From: an uncultured Lentisphaeraceae bacterium
GTDB lineage: Bacteria; Verrucomicrobiota; Kiritimatiellia; RFP12; DVOR01
Reading direction: 5' to 3'
Length of the DNA: 29,693 bases
NCBI GenBank assembly: GCA_937892925.1
Contig: CALBHX010000082.1
Coordinates: forward strand, 1-29,693
Shown here piece by piece: positions 10,775-18,667 of this stretch. How positions within the stretch are numbered: the stretch's first letter is position 1; the number at the start of each line of letters is the position of its first letter. The translations under genes and the position numbers were made by a program. The notes below the pieces were generated by a model that had not been told where the DNA came from, made no database searches, and was given only the letters and a program-made list of their open reading frames with translations.

Positions 10775-12838
10775 TCAGTAGATGAACAGCATCTCGCGAT
10801 ACTTCGGAAGCGGCCAACGCGCGTCGTCTACGTCCTCTTCCAGTTTATCCACTGCGGCACGCAGTTTCGTCATGGCCGCCAGCACATCTGCCGGCTTTTT
10901 CGTCAACGCTTTTTCCAGCGCCGCACACTGTACATGCAGCTCATCGAGCCCCTTGCCCAGGGTGGTAGCCACGTCTTTTACGCCTTTGACCCCGGCTGTT
11001 ACGCCGGCAGCCTTGGCCGAAACCACCGCCTTGCAGACCGCATCGAACTCTGCTGTTGCCGAGGGCTCAATCATGCTGCGAGCCATTTCCAGCGCCACGC
11101 GTCCCTCAATCTGAACCTTCCGCTCATATTCTTCCATGAAGACATCGTAGCGGCTCTCCATTTCCTTGGGCATCAGCACGCCCTGAGAGGAAAACAGGTC
11201 GAGATTCTTCTTGGAAAGCATCGGCGCAAGAGCGTCCGGTGTGGTGCGCAGGTTTGGCAGGCCGCGGCGCGCCGCTTCTTCAACCCAAGCCTCGGAATAT
11301 CCATCGCCATTAAAGATTACGCGCTTGTGATCCTTGATGACGGCCTGAATAATCTTCTGAAGCCCTTCGTTGAACTTCCCTTTCGGCAGCTTGGCAATGG
11401 CATCGGCAATCGTGGAAATGGAATCGGCCACAATCGTGTTCAGCACCATGCAGATGCCTGCGCAGTTCTGGCTCGAACCCGGCGCACGGAACTCAAACTT
11501 GTTGCCCGTGAAGGCAAAGGGCGAGGTCCGGTTGCGGTCGGTCGTGTCGCGCGGCAGCGCCGGAAGCGTATCCACCCCAACGCGCAGCGTAGCCGCCTTG
11601 CCGCTCTTAGCCTTTCCGCCCTTCTCTAGGCGCTCAATCACGCCCGTGAGCTCCTCGCCCAGGAAGATGGAAATGATCGAAGGCGGCGCCTCGTTTGCGC
11701 CCAGGCGGTGATCGTTGCCTGCGCCTGCGGTGGCCGAGCGTAAAATGTCAGCATGCAGGTCAATTGCCCGAATCACCGAAGCCAGCACCGCCAGGAAGAT
11801 GGCGTTCTCCTGCGGATTGCTCCCCGGGTCAAGCAGGTTCTTGCCATTGTAGGCCACCGACCAGTTGTTATGTTTGCCCGAGCCGTTTACTCCGGCAAAA
11901 GGTTTCTCATGCAGCAGGCACACCAGCCCGTGTTTTTCGGCCACATTCCGGAGCACCTCCATCGTCAGCATGTTGTGATCCACGGCCAAGTTGAGGTCTT
12001 CGAACATCGGCGCCAACTCAAACTGCGCGGGTGCCACTTCGTTATGGCGCGTCTTCGCCGGGATGCCCAGCTTCCACAGCTCCCGCTCCACATCTTCCAT
12101 AAACGCGATGATCCGCGGGCGGATAGAGCCGAAATAGTGATCTTCCAGCTGCTGATGCCGCGCCGGCGGAGCCCCGAACAACGTCCGCCCGCACTGGATC
12201 AGATCCGGCCGCTTCAAATAATAAGCCTTGTCGATCAGAAAATACTCCTGCTCCGGGCCGAGCGTGCACACGGCGTGCCCGCCCTGTTCGCCAAAGCAGG
12301 CCATCAGTTTCTGAACCGCCTTGTCCATGGCCTGCATGGAGCGCAGCAGCGGCGTCTTCTTGTCTAGCACTTCGCCGGTATAGGAGCAGAACACCGTCGG
12401 GATGCACAACGTGGCGCCGTTCTCATGCCGCTTGATAAAGGCCGGGCTCGTTACATCCCACGCCGTGTACCCGCGAGCCTCAAACGTGCACCGCAGCCCG
12501 CCCGAGGGGAAGCTCGAGGCATCCGGCTCACCCATAATCAGGTTCTTCCCCGAAAAACGCGCAATCGTTTTACCCACACCCGTTGGCTCAAAAAAGGCGT
12601 CGTGCTTCTCTGCCGTGCTTCCTGTCAACGGCTGGAACCAGTGCGTGAAATGAGTGGCGCCGCGCGCCATCGCCCACTGCTTCATGGCATGCGCCACATC
12701 ATTGGCGATGGAAGGATCCAGCGGGGTGTGGTCATTGATGGTGTGGAGCAGGTTCTCGACCGTGTCTTTGGCCAGATATTCACGCATGACGCTCTCATTG
12801 AAAACGTCCGCGCCGTATTCGATGTCCGTCTTGTCCAT
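10775..12838 (-). CDS. glnA: Glutamine synthetase, type III
   Basis: It makes glutamine from glutamate, ammonia and ATP. The 687-residue length fits type III enzymes (GlnN, about 700) and not types I or II. Visible motifs are LGPEQEYFLID (193-203, metal-binding Glu), HNEVAPAQFELAP (265-277), GVNGSGKHNNWS (316-327) and GNDHRLGANEAPP (374-386), all characteristic of GSIII. GGAG lies about nine bases before ATG 12838; the open frame upstream to 12886 is not conserved. Type III enzymes are not known for the adenylylation control seen in GlnA type I. A consensus sigma-54 promoter lies 55 bases upstream, so nitrogen limitation probably drives transcription. It may continue into purF, carA, pyrG and carB. 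Confidence 0.95.
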   Translation of the reverse strand: MDKTDIEYGADVFNESVMREYLAKDTVENLLHTINDHTPLDPSIANDVAHAMKQWAMARGATHFTHWFQPLTGSTAEKHDAFFEPTGVGKTIARFSGKNLIMGEPDASSFPSGGLRCTFEARGYTAWDVTSPAFIKRHENGATLCIPTVFCSYTGEVLDKKTPLLRSMQAMDKAVQKLMACFGEQGGHAVCTLGPEQEYFLIDKAYYLKRPDLIQCGRTLFGAPPARHQQLEDHYFGSIRPRIIAFMEDVERELWKLGIPAKTRHNEVAPAQFELAPMFEDLNLAVDHNMLTMEVLRNVAEKHGLVCLLHEKPFAGVNGSGKHNNWSVAYNGKNLLDPGSNPQENAIFLAVLASVIRAIDLHADILRSATAGAGNDHRLGANEAPPSIISIFLGEELTGVIERLEKGGKAKSGKAATLRVGVDTLPALPRDTTDRNRTSPFAFTGNKFEFRAPGSSQNCAGICMVLNTIVADSISTIADAIAKLPKGKFNEGLQKIIQAVIKDHKRVIFNGDGYSEAWVEEAARRGLPNLRTTPDALAPMLSKKNLDLFSSQGVLMPKEMESRYDVFMEEYERKVQIEGRVALEMARSMIEPSATAEFDAVCKAVVSAKAAGVTAGVKGVKDVATTLGKGLDELHVQCAALEKALTKKPADVLAAMTKLRAAVDKLEEDVDDARWPLPKYREMLFIY

Positions 12839-12892
12839 AACGTCTCCGGATTGGGAATTGTGCCGGGCGCCGTGCCCAGGCAACACACCTTT

Positions 12893-12908
12893 TGCAAAGA
12901 GCGTGCCA
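12893..12908 (-). promoter_or_regulatory. Sigma-54 promoter of glnA
   Basis: On the minus strand TGGCACGCTCTTTGCA matches the -24/-12 consensus TGGCACG-N4-TTGCA exactly, with the required ten bases between GG and GC. The predicted start is near 12882, giving a leader of about 44 bases before the glnA ATG. Sigma-54 promoters require an activator bound upstream, so sites beyond 13014 are expected to matter. Confidence 0.85.
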
Positions 12909-12946
12909 AACGTTTGCGCAGAGAGAAAAATCTGTCGCTTCTTCCT

Positions 12947-13013
12947 AAAAAAGAACCCGCCCCGGCTCGGCCTTCAATCCGCCCCGGCTTCGCGATCCGC
13001 TCGGGGCGGGTTC
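12947..13013 (-). terminator. Long GC-rich hairpin with T-run (minus strand), copy A of a dispersed palindrome
   Basis: Arms GAACCCGCCCCG (12953-12964) and CGGGGCGGGTTC (13002-13013) are perfectly complementary over 12 bp. On the minus strand the hairpin is followed by TTTTTT (12947-12952), so it should stop minus-strand transcripts just before the glnA promoter. The arms recur without the T-run at 20230-20266 and, less perfectly, at 25807-25843. Confidence 0.65.
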
Positions 13014-13771
13014 GGAAATGCCCCGCCCTAAGCGAAGGCCTGTTTCCGCCTTACACCCGCCTTTGCCTGCGGGCACGGATGCTCGCTGCAGAAGCTTACG
13101 CGTGTGCGCAGGACCACACGTAAAATAAAAACGGAGATCGTTTCGACGGACAATAGGGTTAAACGCGCACGCACGTGCGCCGCGCGTATCAAGCCGCTTT
13201 CCGTTGTGGCGGGGGATAAAGGCGTTTTGGATACGCGCTCGCCCTAATGGAGAAGCTGCTTTTGGGCGACTCTCCGCTCCGCCTAGGGGTGGTTTTGGAT
13301 ACATGCACGCCCTAATGGTGAGCGGGAGCAAGAGCCTTCGGCATGAACCCCGTGCGTTTGGTGTGCACACAGGCTCTAAAGGTGCGTTAAAAACGTGATA
13401 TCTGGCAGATCAGATAATGGGTTGTGCACTCACCCTGAACGCCGCCTTACAGTGGGCGATGCAGTCCGCTTGCGAAACCCGCCAGAACCTCTGTGCACAC
13501 ATACACGCGGGAAACGGTCGTGTACGCGAGGGCAGGGGATGGGAAGTGCAGCCGTTTTCCTTGAATGTACACGCCTCCTTTGGTCTGCAAGGCCTGCATT
13601 GCAGCGGCTCAACGGGTTCAACTTCAAAAAGGTGCTCTTTCTGCGAATCGGGTGAAACGGGGCGAGCCGTTGCACAACATGGGCTTTTGCCGGGCGGATT
13701 CACATCGTGCGGTGTAAAAACACGCTAGGGCGCAGCAGGGAAAAAGGAAAAACGATAGGGGGTGGCCGCGG
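13014..13771. other. Non-coding interval between glnA and gltB, repeat-rich
   Basis: About 760 bases without a convincing gene. Open frames here have biased, low-complexity translations, and both strands are open at once. The interval holds a GCGCAC-GCAC-GTGCGC hairpin (13165-13180), a pair of direct repeats (13225-13318), and TGTGCACA palindromes at 13362-13369 and 13492-13499 with a weaker GTGCAC at 13424-13429. Its position between two divergent sigma-54 promoters suggests activator binding. A small RNA is possible but no known family was recognised. Confidence 0.5.
13225..13318. repeat. Pair of 26-bp direct repeats, 68 bp apart
   Basis: Copies at 13225-13250 and 13293-13318 both read TTTTGGATAC, six variable bases, then CGCCCTAATGG; 23 of 26 positions agree. 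Each is flanked by bases able to form a short stem (for example GGCG with CGCC around the first copy). They lie roughly 340-440 bases upstream of the predicted glnA start. Confidence 0.75.
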
Positions 13772-13785
13772 TTACAAAAATGTAA
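13772..13785. promoter_or_regulatory. Operator-like palindrome 1 (TTACA-N4-TGTAA)
   Basis: TTACAAAAATGTAA is a perfect 5-4-5 inverted repeat, the geometry used by CRP/FNR-family dimers and other helix-turn-helix regulators. It is one of three in the gltB upstream region, about 380 bases before the predicted gltB start. Confidence 0.6.
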
Positions 13786-13800
13786 GACGGTGCAAGCGGG

Positions 13801-13814
13801 TTACACTTTTGTAA
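13801..13814. promoter_or_regulatory. Operator-like palindrome 2 (TTACA-N4-TGTAA)
   Basis: TTACACTTTTGTAA has the same 5-base arms as palindrome 1, with a different four-base centre. The two sites are 29 bases apart, start to start. Confidence 0.6.
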
Positions 13815-13946
13815 TAGGCGCGAAAGATGGATGGATCAAGCGGCAAAAATGCGCGGATTGGGCGTGCCAGTCGGGAAGATTGGCCGGAAAATCGAATGAG
13901 TAAGAAGAAAAGGTGCGAAACGAGTGGGGGTGGCCATATTCGATAG

Positions 13947-13960
13947 TTACAGAAATGTAA
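13947..13960. promoter_or_regulatory. Operator-like palindrome 3 (TTACA-N4-TGTAA)
   Basis: TTACAGAAATGTAA is a third copy with identical arms, about 205 bases before the predicted gltB start, a usual distance for a sigma-54 activator site. As with site 1, GGGGGTGGCC precedes it (13926-13935; the site-1 copy ends at 13767). Confidence 0.6.
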
Positions 13961-14136
13961 ACCTTGAGCGGCATGCTACATCGATTGGAAGCTCCGGAGG
14001 GGGCGTTACAGGTACAAAATGGAGAGGGGGTGGGGGCATGCGGCGTGGTTGCGGAACCGAGGCAGGGGGACGTCGGGCGGTTGGAGCTATCCTTTTGCGG
14101 TGGATTGACGCAGATTTTGCGTGTATTTGATAGAGT

Positions 14137-14152
14137 TGGCACGTGGATTGCA
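14137..14152 (+). promoter_or_regulatory. Sigma-54 promoter of gltBD
   Basis: TGGCACGTGGATTGCA matches TGGCACG-N4-TTGCA exactly, with correct GG-to-GC spacing. The predicted start is near 14163, 30 bases before the gltB ATG. It mirrors the glnA promoter at 12893-12908. An overlapping TTGACG (14105-14110) with GATAGA 18 bases on could be a weak sigma-70 site. Confidence 0.85.
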
Positions 14153-14192
14153 TAAAAAGGGAATGACCTGGTAGAAAAAGGACGAAGAGTTT

Positions 14193-17100
14193 ATGGCACA
14201 GCGCTTACATGGTTTTCCTCGACAGCAAGGCCTTTACGATCCTCAGCAGGAGCATGACGCCTGCGGGGTAGGGATGGTGGCCGATCTGAATAACCGCCCC
14301 AGCCATCGAATTGTCCAGCAGGGGCTGGAGGTGCTTCGGCGGCTGACCCATCGTGGCGCGGCCGGGTGGGATCCGGAGACGGGTGACGGCGCCGGAATTC
14401 TCACCGCGCTGCCCGATGCCTTCTTCCGGGCGCGTGTGCCCGATTTGCCCGCTCCGGGGCATTATGCCGTGGCCATGCTTTTTGGCGGCGTTGGGCTGGA
14501 GCAGGGCATGGAGCGTGTGCTGCGGGAGGAGGGGCTTGAGCCGCTTCAATGGCGCACCGTCCCGGTTCACCCCGAGGCGATTGGCCGCTCTGCCCGGGAG
14601 ACCTGCCCGGTGATCCGCCAGCTGTTTGTGGCGCCGTTGCAAAGTGAAGCTCCGGTGGGCGAGGCTCTGGAGCGGAAGCTCTTCGTGGCGCGGCGGCGGC
14701 TGGAGAAAGCCTTTGGCGAGGCGCTCTATGTATGCAGCTTCTCCGCCCGGAGCATGGTTTACAAAGGGCTGCTTTTGGCACATCAGCTCGATGCGTTTTA
14801 TGAAGATCTGCAAGCTGAGGACTTCGCTTCTGCTCTTGTGTTGGCGCACCAGCGCTACAGCACCAACACCTTCCCAACCTGGAATCTGGCTCAGCCCTTC
14901 CGCTTTTTGGCGCACAATGGTGAAATCAACACCCTGCGCGGCAACTTGAATGCGCTCCATGCCCGTGAAGGCGAGTTTGCCAGCCCGCTCTTTGGGGAAG
15001 ATATCCGCAAGGTCATTCCGCTTGTTCCGGCCGGACAGTCCGATTCGGCCTGCTTGGATAATATGCTTGAGCTTCTGGTGCAGGCCGGGCGCAGTCTGCC
15101 GCACGCCATGCTGATGCTGATGCCGCAGGCATGGGGCCCTACGCATCACATGGGGAGCGACCTGCGCGGATTCCTGGAATATCACTCCGCCTTGATGGAG
15201 CCATGGGATGGCCCGGCCGCCGTGGCCTTCTCCGACGGCGTCCGCGCTGGCGCCGTTCTCGACCGCAACGGCCTGCGCCCCGCCCGCTACACGCTGTGTA
15301 AAGACGGCACCTTTGTGCTTGCTTCTGAGGCCGGCGTGCTGGATATCCCGCCGGAAGAGGTTTTGCGCCACGGGCGCCTCCGCCCCGGCGAGATGCTGTG
15401 GCTTGACTTGGAGGCGCACCGCCTCCTGCATGATGCCGAGATCAAAAACCGCGTGGCGCGCCGCCGCCCTTACCGCCGCTGGGTGGAGGAAAACCGCATT
15501 GCCGTGGACGGGCTCTTCCGTGAAACGGCTCCTGAACGCGTTCCGGGCGACTTGACGCTCCGTCAGCGCCGCTTCGGGTACAGCCGCGAAGACGTTTCAT
15601 CGATTCTCCGCCCGATGGCTGCCAATGGTCAGGAGCCGGTTGGTTCCATGGGGAACGATGCCGCTCTCGCCGTGCTCTCCGATAAACCCCGCCTGCTGTT
15701 CGATTACTTTAAGCAGCGCTTCGCGCAGGTGACCAACCCGCCGATCGATCCCATCCGTGAAGCTTCGGTCATGAGCCTGATGACCTATGTGGGCAACAAG
15801 GCCAACATTTTGGCCGAAACGCCCGCACATGCCCGCCTCATTAAAATGCGCCGCCCTGTTCTCACAGATGCCGAGCTTGAGCATTTGGGGCGCCTGGGCG
15901 CGGAGGAGTTCCGCCCCATTACCCTTAAGATGGCTTTCCCCCGGGGCGGCAGCGGCGCGGCACTGGCCAAGGCGCTGGTTGCCCTGGGCAGTGAAGCTGC
16001 CGGCGTTGCGGCCAAAGGCCACCGCCTCGTGATCCTCTCCGACCGCGACCTCACCCCCGAAGAGGCTCCGATTCCTTCCCTGCTGGCCGTAGCCACGGTG
16101 AATCGTGCCCTGACAGAGGCGGGCGTCCGCTCCGAAACCGGCCTCATCGTTCAATCCGGCGAAGTGCGCGAAGTGATGCACTTCGCCCTCCTTCTGGGCT
16201 ATGGCGCCACGGCCATTCACCCCTATCTGGCGCTCGCTACGGTGGCCGACCTGGCGGCTCGCGGTCTGACGGGCAATGACCCAGTTTCCGCCACGGGCAA
16301 CTATATTCGCGCCATCGATAAGGGCATCCTCAAAGTCATGTCCAAAATGGGCATCTCGACCCTTCGCTCCTACCGCTCCAGCCAGATCTTTGAGGCCGTG
16401 GGGCTTGGGGCAGATCTGGTTGAACAGTTCCTCCCCGGCACGGTCAGCCGCGTGGGCGGCATCGGGTTGGAGGAAGTCGCCGCCGATGCCAACCGCCGCG
16501 CGGCTTCTGCGGTGCCGCTTATCGGCTCAGAAACGCTCCCTGACGCTTCGCTGGCCGCCCTTCCGGTGGGCGGTGAACACGTCTATCGCGCAGAAGGCGA
16601 ACGCCATTTGTGGACGCCGCAGGCGATCGCAGATTTCCGTCAAGCCGTCCAAACCGGAGATTATGCGGCCTTTAAACGTTACGCTGCGGCCATTGACCAG
16701 CAGGCGCATCATCTGTGTACGCTGCGCGGTCTGTTTGCCTTTAAGCCGGCTGCGCCCATTCCGGTTGAAGAAGTGGAGCCCGTGGAGAGCATCGTTCGCC
16801 ACTTCGTTTCCGGAGCCATGAGCCTGGGCTCTCTCAGCCCCGAAGCGCACGAAACCATTGCCCGCGCCATGAACGCCCTCGGCGCTATGAGCAATTCCGG
16901 CGAGGGGGGTGAAAACGTCGAACGGTTTGGCACCGAAACCGGCAGCGCCATCAAGCAGATTGCCTCCGGCCGGTTCGGCGTTACCGCCGATTACCTTCGC
17001 CATGCCCGCGATCTTCAGATCAAGATGGCTCAGGGAGCCAAGCCCGGCGAGGGCGGCCAGCTCCCAGGCCATAAGGTCAATCGGTTCGTGGCCAAAATCC

Positions 17101-18656
17101 GCCACGCGCTCCCCGGCCTTACGCTCATCTCCCCGCCGCCGCATCATGACATTTATTCCATTGAAGACCTTGCCCAGCTGATTTACGATCTGCGCACGGT
17201 CAATCCCGACGCGCGCATTTCGGTGAAACTGGTTTCCGAGGTGGGCATTGGCACCGTGGCCGCCGGTGTGGCCAAAGCCCACGCCGATGTGATTCTTGTG
17301 GCTGGGCACGATGGCGGCACCGGCGCTTCGCCTCTCTCCAGCATTCATCACGCCGGGTTGCCGTGGGAGCTGGGGCTTGCTGAAACGCAGCAGACCTTGG
17401 TGCTCAACCGTCTGCGCGGGCGCGTCCGCCTTCAGGTTGACGGCCAAATCAAAACCGGGCGCGATGTGCTTATCGGAGCGCTCCTGGGTGCGCAGGAGTT
17501 CGGCTTCGCCACCACCATTCTGGTCTGCCTTGGGTGTGTGATGATGCGCCAGTGCCACAGCAACACCTGCCCGGCCGGCATCGCTACGCAGGATCCTGAG
17601 CTGCGCAAACGCTTCGCCGGCAAGCCGGAATACATCATCAACTTCCTTCGCTTTGTGGCGCAGGATGTCCGCGAGGGTCTCGCCGCCCTTGGGCTTCGCA
17701 GCCTCGATGAAGCCGTTGGCCGCTCGGATCTCCTCCGGTTCGATGAAGCCCTGGCCTATGCCAAGACGCAGCACCTGGACTTCTCGGCCATTTTCCGACA
17801 AGCAACACCGCCCGGCCCGGAGCCGGCTCTTGTCAAGGAACCCGCCGGTGTCTTCGACCGGGAGATCCTTCTTCCCGCCCTCGGCGGCGTGGAGTCGATT
17901 GCCCGCCGCGCCCCCGTTGAGGCCACGCTTTCCGTCCACAATGTCGATCGCGCGATTGGTACGGGTCTCGCGGGCGAAATTGCAGCCCAAACCGGAGAAG
18001 AAGGCCTCCCCGACGGCACCTTTACCCTGCACCTGAAGGGCGTGGCCGGGCAGAGCCTCGGCGCCTTCCTCACCCGCGGCGTGACGCTTGATCTCGAAGG
18101 CCAGGCCAACGACTACGTGGGCAAAGGCCTCTCCGGCGGAACCATCGTTGTCCGCCCCAAAGCGCTTCCCGAGTTCATCCCCGAGGCCAACGTGGCTGCC
18201 GGCAACGTCATTGGTTATGGAGCCACCTCCGGTAACATCTATATCGGCGGGCAGGTGGGCGAACGCTTCGCGATCCGCAACTCCGGCGCCACCCTTACCT
18301 GTGAAGGCGCCGGCGATCACGGCTGCGAATATATGACCGGCGGCCGTGCCCTGATCCTGGGTGCGGTGGGGGACAACTTTGCTGCGGGCATGACCGGCGG
18401 CCTGGCTTACGTTCTTGATGAAGCGGGCGACTTTGATCTGCGCTGCAATCTCGAAAGCGTGGATCTCGAAAGTGTAGAGCCCGGTTCGGAAGCCGCCAAC
18501 GAGCTTCATGCCCTTCTCGAAGCCCATGTGGCCGCCACGGGCAGCCCCAAAGGCCGCCGTCTCCTCGCCGCCTTCGCCGATGCTCTCCCACGCTTCGTCA
18601 AGGTCTTCCCCGTGGATTATCGCCGCGCTCTGGAACGCGCCGCCCAAACGAAATAA
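14193..18656 (+). CDS. gltB: Glutamate synthase (GOGAT), large subunit
   Basis: It transfers the glutamine amide to 2-oxoglutarate, yielding two glutamates, with electrons delivered by GltD. The 1487-residue product has a class II amidotransferase domain whose nucleophile is Cys24 (HDACGVGM) after a propeptide. The central domain follows, then the FMN-binding synthase domain (VILVAGHDGGTGASP, GEGGQLPGHKV). The [3Fe-4S] cysteines fit C1115, C1121 and C1126 in CVMMRQCHSNTCPAG, with the 6-and-5 spacing of Azospirillum GltS. The C-terminal beta-helix contains repeated G-x-x-x-G steps (GYGATSGNIYIGG). GGACGAAGAG precedes the ATG. The gene is intact, unlike gltD 11 bases downstream. Confidence 0.96.
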   Translation: MAQRLHGFPRQQGLYDPQQEHDACGVGMVADLNNRPSHRIVQQGLEVLRRLTHRGAAGWDPETGDGAGILTALPDAFFRARVPDLPAPGHYAVAMLFGGVGLEQGMERVLREEGLEPLQWRTVPVHPEAIGRSARETCPVIRQLFVAPLQSEAPVGEALERKLFVARRRLEKAFGEALYVCSFSARSMVYKGLLLAHQLDAFYEDLQAEDFASALVLAHQRYSTNTFPTWNLAQPFRFLAHNGEINTLRGNLNALHAREGEFASPLFGEDIRKVIPLVPAGQSDSACLDNMLELLVQAGRSLPHAMLMLMPQAWGPTHHMGSDLRGFLEYHSALMEPWDGPAAVAFSDGVRAGAVLDRNGLRPARYTLCKDGTFVLASEAGVLDIPPEEVLRHGRLRPGEMLWLDLEAHRLLHDAEIKNRVARRRPYRRWVEENRIAVDGLFRETAPERVPGDLTLRQRRFGYSREDVSSILRPMAANGQEPVGSMGNDAALAVLSDKPRLLFDYFKQRFAQVTNPPIDPIREASVMSLMTYVGNKANILAETPAHARLIKMRRPVLTDAELEHLGRLGAEEFRPITLKMAFPRGGSGAALAKALVALGSEAAGVAAKGHRLVILSDRDLTPEEAPIPSLLAVATVNRALTEAGVRSETGLIVQSGEVREVMHFALLLGYGATAIHPYLALATVADLAARGLTGNDPVSATGNYIRAIDKGILKVMSKMGISTLRSYRSSQIFEAVGLGADLVEQFLPGTVSRVGGIGLEEVAADANRRAASAVPLIGSETLPDASLAALPVGGEHVYRAEGERHLWTPQAIADFRQAVQTGDYAAFKRYAAAIDQQAHHLCTLRGLFAFKPAAPIPVEEVEPVESIVRHFVSGAMSLGSLSPEAHETIARAMNALGAMSNSGEGGENVERFGTETGSAIKQIASGRFGVTADYLRHARDLQIKMAQGAKPGEGGQLPGHKVNRFVAKIRHALPGLTLISPPPHHDIYSIEDLAQLIYDLRTVNPDARISVKLVSEVGIGTVAAGVAKAHADVILVAGHDGGTGASPLSSIHHAGLPWELGLAETQQTLVLNRLRGRVRLQVDGQIKTGRDVLIGALLGAQEFGFATTILVCLGCVMMRQCHSNTCPAGIATQDPELRKRFAGKPEYIINFLRFVAQDVREGLAALGLRSLDEAVGRSDLLRFDEALAYAKTQHLDFSAIFRQATPPGPEPALVKEPAGVFDREILLPALGGVESIARRAPVEATLSVHNVDRAIGTGLAGEIAAQTGEEGLPDGTFTLHLKGVAGQSLGAFLTRGVTLDLEGQANDYVGKGLSGGTIVVRPKALPEFIPEANVAAGNVIGYGATSGNIYIGGQVGERFAIRNSGATLTCEGAGDHGCEYMTGGRALILGAVGDNFAAGMTGGLAYVLDEAGDFDLRCNLESVDLESVEPGSEAANELHALLEAHVAATGSPKGRRLLAAFADALPRFVKVFPVDYRRALERAAQTK

Positions 18657-18667
18657 AGGAGCCCGCC

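Noticed and set aside
13131..13160. A tmRNA-like 5' end (GTTTCGACGGACAATAGGG)
   Set aside because: The TTTCGACGG phrase recalls ssrA, but no tag reading frame ending in LAA-stop, no T-arm with a matching acceptor stem and no CCA end were found in the following 500 bases.
12945..13370. A 141-codon minus-strand open frame
   Set aside because: Its translation is Arg/Ala/Pro-rich without domain features, and it runs through the terminator hairpin and the direct repeats.
13410..13728. Overlapping open frames of about 100 codons on both strands, cysteine-rich in translation
   Set aside because: Both strands are open together, there is no ribosome site and no family resemblance; typical of GC-rich non-coding DNA.
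13863..13869. A third sigma-54 -24 element (TGGCACG on the minus strand)
   Set aside because: The -12 position reads ATCCG instead of TTGCA at the required spacing, so it is only a half site.
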